A DNA stretch of 64,000 bases, taken from NCBI GenBank assembly GCA_001839685.1, contig MLAK01000949.1, forward strand, positions 63,759 to 127,758, in the 5' to 3' direction. This DNA is from Tritrichomonas foetus (lineage: Eukaryota > Parabasalia > Tritrichomonadida > Tritrichomonadidae). Both the position numbers and the translations under genes were made by a program. This document shows positions 1 to 9,913 of this stretch, piece after piece. The notes beneath the pieces are model-generated. The model was not told where the DNA came from. It ran no database searches and saw only the letters and a program-made list of their open reading frames with translations. The number at the start of each line of letters is the position of its first letter. Position 1 is the first letter of the stretch.

Positions 1-2
1 CA

Positions 3-3000
3 TCAACATTAGCATATCGAGAAAAAGCTCCAATGATTTTATCTGTTTGTTCGAAACTTCTTGCATCAACAATTTCTAGAAATGTTCGAATGGCAATTCT
101 TAAAGTTGTTGGACTTTTAGGTGTTATGGAAGTTCATCAGCAACAACTTCCAAAAAAACTTAGTGCACCAGCAAATGTTGATCCAGAATTAGCAAGAATG
201 TTCTTCCATCCTTCACGTGATTCTGATGATCCCGTTGATGACATTCTCCTTTTACAAAGTGGAAGTAGTGTTGAACAATATTATACATCATTTTGTGCAC
301 AATCTCTTCTTGATGTTTTCAATGATGATAGTCTTCATGAATATTATCCTGATGCAGTTGAAGCCCTTGTTCAGGTTTTAGAAAAGCCTAAAATGTGGGC
401 TTTAAGCATGCTTGATGCTTTCTGCTCAAGAATGCTTACAGTGCTCGAAGAAAGTGAATCCAATACTGAAATATCCATTTTAATTACAAGTTTCACAAAA
501 TTAGTGTCATCATCAACACATAATACATCGCCTTTCTTAGCACGGGCTTTGAAATTTATTCGTGAAAGATTCTGTGATGAATTAAGACTCGAATTCCTTG
601 ATTTGATTATTGCTTTCTTACAGTCAATAAAAGATGGACTCTCACCATATGCATCAGAAATAATTTGCTTGCTTATGGACAACCTTGAAAATGCTCATAC
701 TTCTGATGCTGATGTTTGCCAACGTGTTTTGAAAGCATTTTCTATAATTGGCCTCTTTGCAAATGATCTTCTTTATTTGGTTGTTCCTAAGATTTGTGAT
801 ACGATCGAATGTGAATTAACTCTTGAAGTTGTTCGCATTATGTCATTCGATACACTTCAAGCACTTGCAAAAGCAGCCGATATAATGCCTTGCATGGGTG
901 TTTTGATACGTGCTCTCACACAAGGATTTGATTCAAGTGAACCAGCAACAAGAAATGCCTCAATGAATTTAGTTTATGTTTTAATTAAAGGATATGGAAA
1001 ACTTTTCTTATTAAATGCTGCACCACTTATCGATAAAATCAATAAAAATAAAATGGAAACACTTGAATTAAAAAGATTACTTGCAGGTGTTAAAGATAAT
1101 AACAACGAAACATTTAAACCAGTCTGTGATGAAAAACCTAAAAGACAACTAGTCGAGCCACCACTAAAGCTTGATTTCAACGCTGATATCATCACAACAA
1201 GAGCCACTGCAATTAACATGGGTGCTGCAAAACAATTAGAAAAATGGCTTAGATCATTCATTGTTACTTTAATTGGATCTTCAACATCACCAAAAATCCG
1301 TGCATGCACTCAACTTGCTTCACTTTATTACCCATTTGCACGAAAACTCTTTAAGCCAGCATTTTATAACTGTTGGACCCAACTTAAGAAGAGAAACATA
1401 GCACAGATCACAAATGCTTTTCGACAACTTCTTAATGCAAAGGATTCAAGTGAAACTGTGGTTAGAGAAATTATCGACCTTATTGTTTTCATGGACAAGA
1501 TTGAAATGCCTTTAGATTTACCAGTTGAAGATGTAATTGCTGCTTGTATTAAATATGGAAGAGAAGCTTATGCATTAAGACTTCAACAAATAGTATTCGA
1601 AGACAATGCAAATGCTGAAGGAAACATTAAGAACTTAATTGATATTTTCGTTCAACTTGGAAACTGGCCAGATGCAATTGGAATCTGGAAGAGAAGTTTA
1701 ATGGTATCATCAGCATTCAACAAAGTTGAAATAATGACTAAGCTTCGAATGTGGGATCAAGTTGAACCAATGAACAGACAAATATTTAACCAAACCAAAG
1801 GCATTAATTCATTTATTGGACTTTCACAATCACTTGCATCAATGGCAAATTGGGATAAGGTTATGGAATTGTATGACACATATACAAAACTTCCAAGTCA
1901 ACATCAATGCCAATGCTCGCAATACTTTGCTGAGGCTGCTATGCATCTTGGAAGGTGGGATGTTTTAGATGAAACATTAAAAGTTGCACCAGATGATAAT
2001 GAAAGAATTGGTGTTATTCAAGCAATTAATGAACTTCATAAAGGTAATTTTGATGAAGCGACGAAAATTGTTAATAAGTGCTTCTCTCTTCTTGCTTCTC
2101 GCCCAATCACACTTTGGGCAGATAACCAACAAATTCATAAAAACACAATGCTTATTGCACAAGAACTCATGGAAGTCGAAGAATTAAATCGATGGATAAG
2201 AACAGACGATAAAAGAACAATTGAAGACGTTTGGAATGAAAGAATGAAAACTGCACCACGTGATTTTGATATCTGGTTTACTCTTATTGCAAACAGAATT
2301 AGAATCACTGATATTCGTGAATCTAATATTGTTAATCTCTTCCAAATGAAATCGGTGACACTTGGCACGAAGATGCATAATAATGCTTTTGAAGTCATGT
2401 TCCCAGATTTCCAATACGATTCTGCTCCAGATAATCACAAATTATGTGCTATTGTTGCCAAATATGTAATCGGTGATAAACAAAAGGCTATTGCTGATAT
2501 GGGTAAACTTTCCGAAACGATTAGTGGCCCATTAAGCAAGCAATGCCATTACTTCTATGCAAATTGGCTTATCGAGAACGATGACTCCACTGAAAACTTA
2601 AAGATTGCCTATAAGCATCTTAAACAAGTCGTTGTTGGTAACAAAGCAGAACAACAATCAGCAAGTGAGAAAAGAAGGAGAACAAGAACATTCTCAAATT
2701 CTTCAGCTGACTTTAATTCCCAACCTCCATCGAAATCAAACATTCATCGAACATATTCCAGTTCAGATAAAGGTGGCTTAAGATTGTCGGCACAAGTTCT
2801 TCGTTCATTAACAACTGATATCTCTAATGTTGATTCATTAAGAAAATGGGCTGATGTCAATACATCACTTGCCTCAATCAATTCAACAAGAACAACTAAG
2901 TATGTAACAAATGCAATTGATGCTTTAACACAATGCACAATGATCGCACCTCTTTTCCCAGATATTGTGCAACTTTTGAACATTTTCTTTGAACATGCAG

Positions 3001-4844
3001 ATGATCCAGAAGTATTTAATTCTACTGCACATACATGCATTGAAAAGCTTCCACCAAAATTGCTTCTTAAAGCATCACCACAACTTCTTGTTCAACTTTC
3101 ACACAACACACCTGAAGTTGCCTCCTTTGTACATGATATTTTATTCCAATTGTTATCTGATCACTATCATGATCTAATCTTTTCATTAATTGTGATGAAA
3201 TTCTCTAAGAATCTGCCAAGAGCTCGTGCTGCTGATAAACTTCTTCAACAATTTCATCAAATAATGCCAGAGCAATCTGATGAAGTTGAACTTATTCGAA
3301 AGGCATTATTGAGAGCAGCTGTTACATGGAATGAAAAAGTTGTTCAAAGAATTCAAGATGCCTTTGATCATTACTCACGTGGAAACCATGATAGAATGAT
3401 TGCTTCACTTCAATCAATCATTTCTCTTACAAAGAAACCAAAATGTGAAATGCATCTACAATTTAAAGATAAGTATGCAGATATGCTCACACAACTTGAA
3501 CACATTCTCCAACTGTATAACTCCAATCCAAAGAATGCAATGCAACAACTTCCTGCATGGTGCCAAAAGATGCAAGATGATATCGGTGAAATCATTAAAG
3601 AAATCCACATGATTCAACTTTCTTCAATTTCACCACAACTTAACGAGAAAACTCATTTCCATCTCGCTGTTCCTGGAACCTACAGACCTGGAAAACCAAT
3701 AAATCAAATCAAATACTTTGTTGGTCAATTTAATGTTTACATGTCAAAGCAACAACCAAAAGATGTTGTTGTAATGGGTGAAGATGGTGACTTCTATCAA
3801 TATTTACTTAAAGGACATGAAGATCTTCGTCTTGATGAAAGAATCATGCAGTTCTTCCGCTTAATTAATTCTTTGTTGAAGAAAGAAACAGTTTTCCAAT
3901 CAAATCTAATTGAAGTTATGAGTGTCATTCCATTATCTATGAGTCATGGTCTTGTCCAATGGGTTCGAGGCACTGACACACTTCGAAACGTTATTGAACA
4001 ATATCGAACAATTCATAATCTAGATCCACTTGAAGAATATGCTCTTCTTGATGAATTTTCAACAAATTCTTTCGATTTGATGGAACCAATCCAAAAATCT
4101 CAAATTATCGAAAAAATATTCGACATTGTTCCTGACACAGATATTGCAGATTTCTTCTGGCTCAAAGCAAGTTCTGCTGAAGCCTGGCTTAAACAAATCA
4201 ACACATTTTCAATTTCGACTGCAATGACATCCATTGTTGGATATATCATTGGTTTAGGTGATCGTCATCCATCAAATTTACTCATTGATAAATTCACAGG
4301 TAAAGTTGTTCACATAGACTTTGGCGATTGCTTCGAACGTGCTGCAACTCGTCCATTCTTACCGGAAGTTGTTCCATTCAGGCTCACACGAATGATGGTT
4401 AAAGCAATGGGACCAACTGGTGTTGATGGACTTTTCAGGACATCTTTCGTCAATATGTCCAATGTCCTTCGTGATAACAAGCGTGTTTTGGTTATGGTAC
4501 TTGCAATTTTCGTTCACGAACCTTTAATTGATCCTGAAGCTGATGACGACCAACCAGCACTCCCGGTTGGACCAGGAAACCTTCCACAAACACCTTCAAT
4601 GAAGTATTTGTCAAAAGCAGCAACAGGTTCAATCATCGACAAAGGAAGAGTTTATATGATCGATGATGCTGGCGTACAATCTTCACTTGAAATGAGAAAT
4701 AGAGTCAAACAGAAGCTCAATGGACAAGATTTCGATCCGAAAGAATCGCTTTCTGTTGAAGATCAAGCAACACGCCTCATCAAAAGCGCAACAGATATCT
4801 ACTCACTCGGAAAGATGTATAGCGGATGGTGCCCATTCTGGTGA
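3..4844 (+). CDS. TOR: TOR (target of rapamycin) PIKK-family kinase, 5' partial
   Basis: Serine/threonine kinase of the PIK-related family, the nutrient and growth controller of TORC1/TORC2. The frame is already open at base 3, so the true start lies before the window; the first visible ATG at 33 is internal. About 1,613 codons are visible. Numbering from that ATG: HEAT-type helical repeats in the first ~430 residues, FAT region ~600-1080, FRB ~1084-1195, kinase ~1230-1500, and a FATC ending in GWCPFW, the TOR-type terminus. The kinase shows GHEDLRLDERIMQ (TOR-type GHEDLRQDER), the catalytic loop GDRHPSNLL (~1408) and HIDFGDCFE (~1429). By analogy with human mTOR (2549 aa), roughly 930 residues are missing upstream. 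The FRB is recognisable (ELIRKALL...) but diverged around the rapamycin-contact serine. Convergent with the AIR9-like gene. Confidence 0.95.
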   Translation, partial: STLAYREKAPMILSVCSKLLASTISRNVRMAILKVVGLLGVMEVHQQQLPKKLSAPANVDPELARMFFHPSRDSDDPVDDILLLQSGSSVEQYYTSFCAQSLLDVFNDDSLHEYYPDAVEALVQVLEKPKMWALSMLDAFCSRMLTVLEESESNTEISILITSFTKLVSSSTHNTSPFLARALKFIRERFCDELRLEFLDLIIAFLQSIKDGLSPYASEIICLLMDNLENAHTSDADVCQRVLKAFSIIGLFANDLLYLVVPKICDTIECELTLEVVRIMSFDTLQALAKAADIMPCMGVLIRALTQGFDSSEPATRNASMNLVYVLIKGYGKLFLLNAAPLIDKINKNKMETLELKRLLAGVKDNNNETFKPVCDEKPKRQLVEPPLKLDFNADIITTRATAINMGAAKQLEKWLRSFIVTLIGSSTSPKIRACTQLASLYYPFARKLFKPAFYNCWTQLKKRNIAQITNAFRQLLNAKDSSETVVREIIDLIVFMDKIEMPLDLPVEDVIAACIKYGREAYALRLQQIVFEDNANAEGNIKNLIDIFVQLGNWPDAIGIWKRSLMVSSAFNKVEIMTKLRMWDQVEPMNRQIFNQTKGINSFIGLSQSLASMANWDKVMELYDTYTKLPSQHQCQCSQYFAEAAMHLGRWDVLDETLKVAPDDNERIGVIQAINELHKGNFDEATKIVNKCFSLLASRPITLWADNQQIHKNTMLIAQELMEVEELNRWIRTDDKRTIEDVWNERMKTAPRDFDIWFTLIANRIRITDIRESNIVNLFQMKSVTLGTKMHNNAFEVMFPDFQYDSAPDNHKLCAIVAKYVIGDKQKAIADMGKLSETISGPLSKQCHYFYANWLIENDDSTENLKIAYKHLKQVVVGNKAEQQSASEKRRRTRTFSNSSADFNSQPPSKSNIHRTYSSSDKGGLRLSAQVLRSLTTDISNVDSLRKWADVNTSLASINSTRTTKYVTNAIDALTQCTMIAPLFPDIVQLLNIFFEHADDPEVFNSTAHTCIEKLPPKLLLKASPQLLVQLSHNTPEVASFVHDILFQLLSDHYHDLIFSLIVMKFSKNLPRARAADKLLQQFHQIMPEQSDEVELIRKALLRAAVTWNEKVVQRIQDAFDHYSRGNHDRMIASLQSIISLTKKPKCEMHLQFKDKYADMLTQLEHILQLYNSNPKNAMQQLPAWCQKMQDDIGEIIKEIHMIQLSSISPQLNEKTHFHLAVPGTYRPGKPINQIKYFVGQFNVYMSKQQPKDVVVMGEDGDFYQYLLKGHEDLRLDERIMQFFRLINSLLKKETVFQSNLIEVMSVIPLSMSHGLVQWVRGTDTLRNVIEQYRTIHNLDPLEEYALLDEFSTNSFDLMEPIQKSQIIEKIFDIVPDTDIADFFWLKASSAEAWLKQINTFSISTAMTSIVGYIIGLGDRHPSNLLIDKFTGKVVHIDFGDCFERAATRPFLPEVVPFRLTRMMVKAMGPTGVDGLFRTSFVNMSNVLRDNKRVLVMVLAIFVHEPLIDPEADDDQPALPVGPGNLPQTPSMKYLSKAATGSIIDKGRVYMIDDAGVQSSLEMRNRVKQKLNGQDFDPKESLSVEDQATRLIKSATDIYSLGKMYSGWCPFW

Positions 4845-5258
4845 GTCATTTATGAATGCTCATCAAATCACAATGTTCCTTTTATGCTTTTTTGAATAAA
4901 AATTTTAGGCTGAAAATACAGATTATTTCTTTTTTCTTCGATTTCATCATTGACAATTAACGTTAGAATAAATTAGATTCTAAAAAATTTATTCATCGAA
5001 AAAAGTATAAATTTCGTTCAAAGTTTTAAATAAAAACTTTATATATCTATTACATCATGGTGCTACATCTAAACCTAAGCACTATTCTCTATTTCTATAC
5101 CCTGGTAAAGTTATGTGATATGGGCAAACTTAATATATTTATTTCAATGAAACAAGAAAAAGAAAGAAAAGATAGTTTTATGGTAAAAATCTTTTTAATC
5201 AAAATAATTGTTTTTTGGTAACATTTTCAAAATAAGTTTGAATAAAAATCAACAATCT
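4845..5258. other. Intergenic region between convergent genes
   Basis: AT-rich 3' flanks of the TOR and AIR9-like genes. I see no RNA gene, repeat or promoter-like motif here; notably the (C/G)AAAAAGTT motif of the 5' flanks is absent. Confidence 0.6.
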
Positions 5259-8200
5259 TCAAGCAAACTTTGCCACAAATTGCTGAATTGTATTGATGAG
5301 GAAGTCTCTTGCGTTCTTCTGAACGATTGGCTTATATCTTGAATCACCTTGAAGAAGTGGTATGATTTGGAATTTTGTTGAGGCATCCATCCAAAGTTCG
5401 ATTTCATCTTTCGATGATTCTATTGCTGTCACTTTCACATTTGACCATTTTGCCACCTTTTCATGCTTGGCGCGCTTGGATTTCATTGTGAGACCTGTTT
5501 CATCTGCCAAAAATTCCCAAACAGAAGCACCATGAATTGCTTTCGCCTTAAATTGGAAAGCTTTCGCCCTAACTGTTGCATTTACAAATGAGCCAACTTC
5601 AGGATTAATTACAATTGGTGGTGATGGAGCAGTTTCATAATCGCCAACAGCTGCGCGAATCCTAAATCCAACATCATTTGCATTTGGTGTGTATTCAACA
5701 GCGTCACAAATAACTAACCAATTGTTTGGTTCGATTTCTCTTTCCCATGTGACTGCTTCATTATCAGGTAGGTTTGTTTTAATTGCAACACCAGTCCAAT
5801 ACATTTCTTTGTTTGTTGCTCTCTGCTTTTGTGGAACTAGAGCTAAAACAAGATCTCCTGGTTCAACTGGTGTTGGTGTAGCTGCACTAATTCCTTTTCC
5901 AATCCATCCTTCTTTGTTTACAGGGGCTGCCAAACAAAGAACGTAATAACCAACATCACTTTCAGTTGGCGTATAATCACCTTTATCAGCACCTGCGATT
6001 GGTTCCCAATAAGCTTGTCCATCTCCTCTGTACCAAGCGAAGGTAGCTTTGGCACCTTCACTACAAATCGCTTTACAACGCATTATTTGACCAACACGAA
6101 CGAGACCATCTTTTACGAGAATATCAATTGATTCAACAACAGGAAGAGGACGAACAATGACTTTATTTGATGATCGAACTTGATCACCTTCAACACCATC
6201 ATCACGAATTGGGCAATAAGTAGCTTCAACTTCAAGACCAGTAAGTTGAACAGGTGGAAAGATTTCTCTATCATCTGTTTTGCCAATGTTATGAATCTTT
6301 CCTTGTTTGTCAGTTGCATGCCAAAGGAAGTATGAAGCTCCTTCAATTCCACCTGAATAATCACCTGTACATTCTATGAAGCCTCTTTCATTTTGTTTCA
6401 CTTTGACATTCTTGACGGTTGGTTGGAGGCCTTGAACAGGTTCAAATGAAATGATTACAGGATCGCCTTTAACATTATCATTTCGAACTGGTACATATTT
6501 GAATCTAAGTCTACAACCAATGTCTTCTTTATTGACTTTGTATGAAGGTTCTTGTGAGACAGTTTCCCATACGTTATTGAATTTTTCCCATGAAACATCA
6601 GGCTTTCCGCGAACACCACCATGATAGCTGATTTCAGGTGTAAGCGTTTGCCCTTCAATTGGACTTTTTGTGAAAAAGTTGACATAACCAACTGGTTTAG
6701 CTGCAGAAATGACATCATTAGCTGTTGCAATAAGTGTTGATTCCCCAATTTTGATTTGTGCACGTATGTAACGTCCAATATCATCGATTGTGATAAGATA
6801 AGAAATTCCAGTGACTTTTGTATCAACCCATTTTTGTTTGGAGTCGCTTCTAAGCCATTTAACTTCATCAACATCTTTTCCATAGGCAACTTGAACAGTA
6901 GAGCCTTCTGTAAGTTTTCCTGTGATGATTGGTGCATCATAAACAGTGCTTTTAATTGATGGCGTCATCTTGGATTCACAGTAAGGGAAGTAATCATGAT
7001 TGTCATCAAATGGTGTTACCCTTACCTTGATTTGAAATCCAATATCATGTGGTTGGAAGTAATATTCAGATGTATTGAATGCAACTGCCTTTTCAATTGA
7101 ATCACTGCATCGAATCCAAATTGTTTCAAGACGATCTGGTTTTAAGAACTTCTGTCTAATTTCAACAGTTGCCTTCTCGCCGCATTCATATTTCGCACAA
7201 TTAATTGTAACTGCATGAATCTCTGGCGTAGATGGTTTAATTTCACCCAAAACAACATCAGATTCATTTGTAACAAGTCTAAGAATTCTTCCAACCCAGT
7301 TATCTCTTATTGTGAGTGATGATCCACGCTTTATTTCAGTGAATCCACAGAATCCTTTCGTAGAAGAGACATAAAAAGTAACTTGTTCAGTAAATTTCAA
7401 TTCGAGACCAGCTGTTATAACTTTTGGAAGTGGACATTGGAATTCTTGAGGTGGTTCATCTTCAATGATAGGTTCAGTGAGTGCTGCATAAACTGCTTCA
7501 CCAATAACTTCATCTTCACGAACAGGAACCATTTCACATGCAAGATAGCCGTCTTTTTGTTCAGGTTGAATGGTATAAAATGCAGTATCACGTGCGACAC
7601 ATTCAAGCTGGCGAATGTTGGAGCTTGTGATTGAAACAGGCGAGAAGAACCAACTATATGAACAATGTCCACGTCTACCACCTTTATAATCTGCAACTGC
7701 ACATAAAGTGAAATTCGTCTTTGGTAAGCCGCCAATAACTGCATTTGTGAAAACTGGCAAAGTTGGTAAAACTCGTGATGATGAGTAAAAGTAGACGGTT
7801 TGACCGATGACTCCTTCTTCAGTGACTGGTGCGTAACTAACTCGAAGGTAGTTTCCTGCATCATCACATGAAGGGATATATGAAAAGTTATCTGGTGTTA
7901 ATTCAGCAACAAGAACCCATTCTTCAGTAATGCCTCGTGCTCGCTCAACCAAGATTTGTGATTCTCCTTCACGATCAGGGAATATTTTCCTTGTGAATTC
8001 GATCTTAACTCCTTCTAAAAGATTGTCTGGAAAAGAAACACCAGAAACTGTTGGCAGAATTGGATCGACAATTTCGGTTTCGACAAAAACAGTCGCAAAT
8101 GAAACAGATGGATAGTTTGGACAATATGGCTGTAACAAACAAGTGATTACATGGCCGATTTCTTTATTTGTGAGTAGAATTGATGTAACATCTTCTGCAA

Positions 8201-9311
8201 TGGTTTCATTTTGCCTAAGCCAAGCTGCTCTCGCTGGAAGTGGAAGTGGAATTAATGAAATTAATGAGCCTTCAAGTGGAAGACCAGCAATGACTGGATC
8301 AAGTGGGAATGGAAGACACAAATCTTCAGGCGATCGACCAATAGGATTATCAGTATAAAGTGAATAAGTTTTATTGTTATCTAAAACAAACTCACATTTA
8401 ACCAAATGCATACGAAGAAGCATGGTCAATGGAAGAATATTCGGTTGTTTCTGATTGTTGGTTGGAATTAGGACCCACTCACTTCCTCTGTCAGGTGACC
8501 TGGTTCTATACCACTTGATTGATTTGGGCTCGAGTGGACAGATGAGAGCAGTTTCATTTTCATATTGACATACATTTAACGAAAGGATTGGATCTTCGAC
8601 TTCTTTCGATTTCAAATACTCGGCCAATTTAGCAGTCAAAAAGTTCTGAGATTTCCTCACTTCTTCTTCTGGAGTATCGCATGGTTCTGGATCTCTTCCC
8701 ATTCTCAAGGAATAGCCAACAAGCGGTGAAAGGCTGAATGCTTCTTCAAGATCTTCGGCGGTAAGCTCAGCGTCATTAAATGTATTAATTGAGATGGATC
8801 CGACGGCAGCGATTGATAATTTCGACAAGAAATCGAATGCATTGTTTGCAATGTTGAAGTATTCGAGGCGCATTAAGATTGGCAGGCCCTTGAAATTCTT
8901 AAATTTATTGTTTGATACCGATAAAAATCGAAGCTGTGGGAAAGCTGGAAAGCCTTCAAACGAAGTAAGACCGCATCCATCAAGCGAAATTGATCGAAGC
9001 TGCTTCAACAGTGGGATTTTCATATCTAATAAAGGATTATTCACAAGATTCAGCGTGGTTAATTTTTTCGGTAATCTTTGAAGGGAGCTGCTCTTAAAAT
9101 TGTTTTTCTCAAGATCGAGCGAAAGAAGTGTTGGAGCAAGCGCAGCAGGTGGTAAAGTTGTCAATTTTTGATTAGATAATCCACAAAAAGTCGAGTGAAC
9201 GCGATTGATTTTTGACTGTGGGATAGTTGGTTCTGGTGGTGATAAACGCGGTGAAAGTGGTGATCTGGGCGATTTAGGACTGTATGATTGACGAGTTGGC
9301 GATCTACTCAT
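5259..9311 (-). CDS. AIR9-like protein: Ser/Pro-rich basic N-terminus, leucine-rich repeats, A9 repeats
   Basis: Probable microtubule/cortical cytoskeleton protein of the AIR9 family, known from land plants (preprophase band and cell-plate insertion site) and from excavates including trypanosomes. The 1,350 residues contain: a basic Ser/Pro N-terminus (~1-35, repeated SPKSPR/SPLSPR-like motifs, as in the AIR9 microtubule-binding segment); leucine-rich repeats (~40-175, LxxLxLxxN patterns); then a long tandem array of degenerate ~90-residue beta-sandwich A9 repeats. These carry the family signature: G.EGxxL, a GG(V/I)xG segment, a central Trp, a DIG/DVG turn, then a Y(V/T)PVRxDxVxG strand, for example VPVRNDNVKGDP. 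The start is the ATG at 9311 (MSRSPTRQ); four further codons are open upstream to a TTG. A TCATT initiator lies 24 nt ahead. The family call is strong; a role in division or flagellar cytoskeleton is inferred from homologues. Confidence 0.85.
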   Translation of the reverse strand: MSRSPTRQSYSPKSPRSPLSPRLSPPEPTIPQSKINRVHSTFCGLSNQKLTTLPPAALAPTLLSLDLEKNNFKSSSLQRLPKKLTTLNLVNNPLLDMKIPLLKQLRSISLDGCGLTSFEGFPAFPQLRFLSVSNNKFKNFKGLPILMRLEYFNIANNAFDFLSKLSIAAVGSISINTFNDAELTAEDLEEAFSLSPLVGYSLRMGRDPEPCDTPEEEVRKSQNFLTAKLAEYLKSKEVEDPILSLNVCQYENETALICPLEPKSIKWYRTRSPDRGSEWVLIPTNNQKQPNILPLTMLLRMHLVKCEFVLDNNKTYSLYTDNPIGRSPEDLCLPFPLDPVIAGLPLEGSLISLIPLPLPARAAWLRQNETIAEDVTSILLTNKEIGHVITCLLQPYCPNYPSVSFATVFVETEIVDPILPTVSGVSFPDNLLEGVKIEFTRKIFPDREGESQILVERARGITEEWVLVAELTPDNFSYIPSCDDAGNYLRVSYAPVTEEGVIGQTVYFYSSSRVLPTLPVFTNAVIGGLPKTNFTLCAVADYKGGRRGHCSYSWFFSPVSITSSNIRQLECVARDTAFYTIQPEQKDGYLACEMVPVREDEVIGEAVYAALTEPIIEDEPPQEFQCPLPKVITAGLELKFTEQVTFYVSSTKGFCGFTEIKRGSSLTIRDNWVGRILRLVTNESDVVLGEIKPSTPEIHAVTINCAKYECGEKATVEIRQKFLKPDRLETIWIRCSDSIEKAVAFNTSEYYFQPHDIGFQIKVRVTPFDDNHDYFPYCESKMTPSIKSTVYDAPIITGKLTEGSTVQVAYGKDVDEVKWLRSDSKQKWVDTKVTGISYLITIDDIGRYIRAQIKIGESTLIATANDVISAAKPVGYVNFFTKSPIEGQTLTPEISYHGGVRGKPDVSWEKFNNVWETVSQEPSYKVNKEDIGCRLRFKYVPVRNDNVKGDPVIISFEPVQGLQPTVKNVKVKQNERGFIECTGDYSGGIEGASYFLWHATDKQGKIHNIGKTDDREIFPPVQLTGLEVEATYCPIRDDGVEGDQVRSSNKVIVRPLPVVESIDILVKDGLVRVGQIMRCKAICSEGAKATFAWYRGDGQAYWEPIAGADKGDYTPTESDVGYYVLCLAAPVNKEGWIGKGISAATPTPVEPGDLVLALVPQKQRATNKEMYWTGVAIKTNLPDNEAVTWEREIEPNNWLVICDAVEYTPNANDVGFRIRAAVGDYETAPSPPIVINPEVGSFVNATVRAKAFQFKAKAIHGASVWEFLADETGLTMKSKRAKHEKVAKWSNVKVTAIESSKDEIELWMDASTKFQIIPLLQGDSRYKPIVQKNARDFLINTIQQFVAKFA

Positions 9312-9913
9312 CTTTTTAACCAATTATTTTTGAATGATTTATTGAGAGGATTTTGAAGCATAGTGGTGGTGTAAAGCATACAAATTTCAATGTTTTGAAT
9401 GTAAAGCATTCGAATAAACGGTTTTCTATGTGATATAAAATAATTACCTATGTGACAAGAATGAAATTTAACAAAAAGTTGTAAAATGTTCCTTAAATCA
9501 TGAAAAAGTTAAGACCAATATAAAAAAATAATGGATTGAAAATGGTCAGAAAAAATACATATCATTTCTTTCCCATATCTCAGAGATCACTATGTAAATT
9601 GTCACATATTGGGTTACATTTATTTAGACTTATAGTGGCTGAAATATGGAAATCTAAAAATAAAATCAAATTCCAATGTATCATTGAAGGAATTATATAA
9701 TCATTTTAAAATAATCAAAATCTAGATGTAAAAATGTCAAAATACCCAAAATTATTGGGGTATTTTATCCATTTGATACACACAATAAAAAAAATCTGTT
9801 TTCAGTTTTAAGATGGAAATATTAAAAATTTCTCGATATTAAACTTTTATTATCATATATTAATTTACTAAAATAACGTTATAAAATTCATTTATCCGAT
9901 TGAACATACTAAT
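9312..9913. other. Intergenic: AIR9-like 5' flank and kinase 3' flank
   Basis: Contains two copies of the recurrent motif AAAAAGTT (9473-9480 preceded by C; 9503-9510 preceded by G), 160-200 bp upstream of the AIR9-like start. A short hairpin, AAAATACCC...GGGGTATTTT, lies at about 9738-9766, near the kinase 3' end; its role is unknown. Confidence 0.5.
9333..9337 (-). promoter_or_regulatory. Initiator (Inr) TCATT of the AIR9-like gene
   Basis: On the minus strand TCATT matches the trichomonad initiator TCA+1(C/T)(A/T). Taking the A as +1 gives a 5' UTR of about 24 nt before the ATG at 9311. Confidence 0.5.

Noticed and set aside
9738..9766. AAAATACCC...GGGGTATTTT hairpin as a terminator
   Set aside because: Eukaryotic context; no T-run logic and no second example near other 3' ends.
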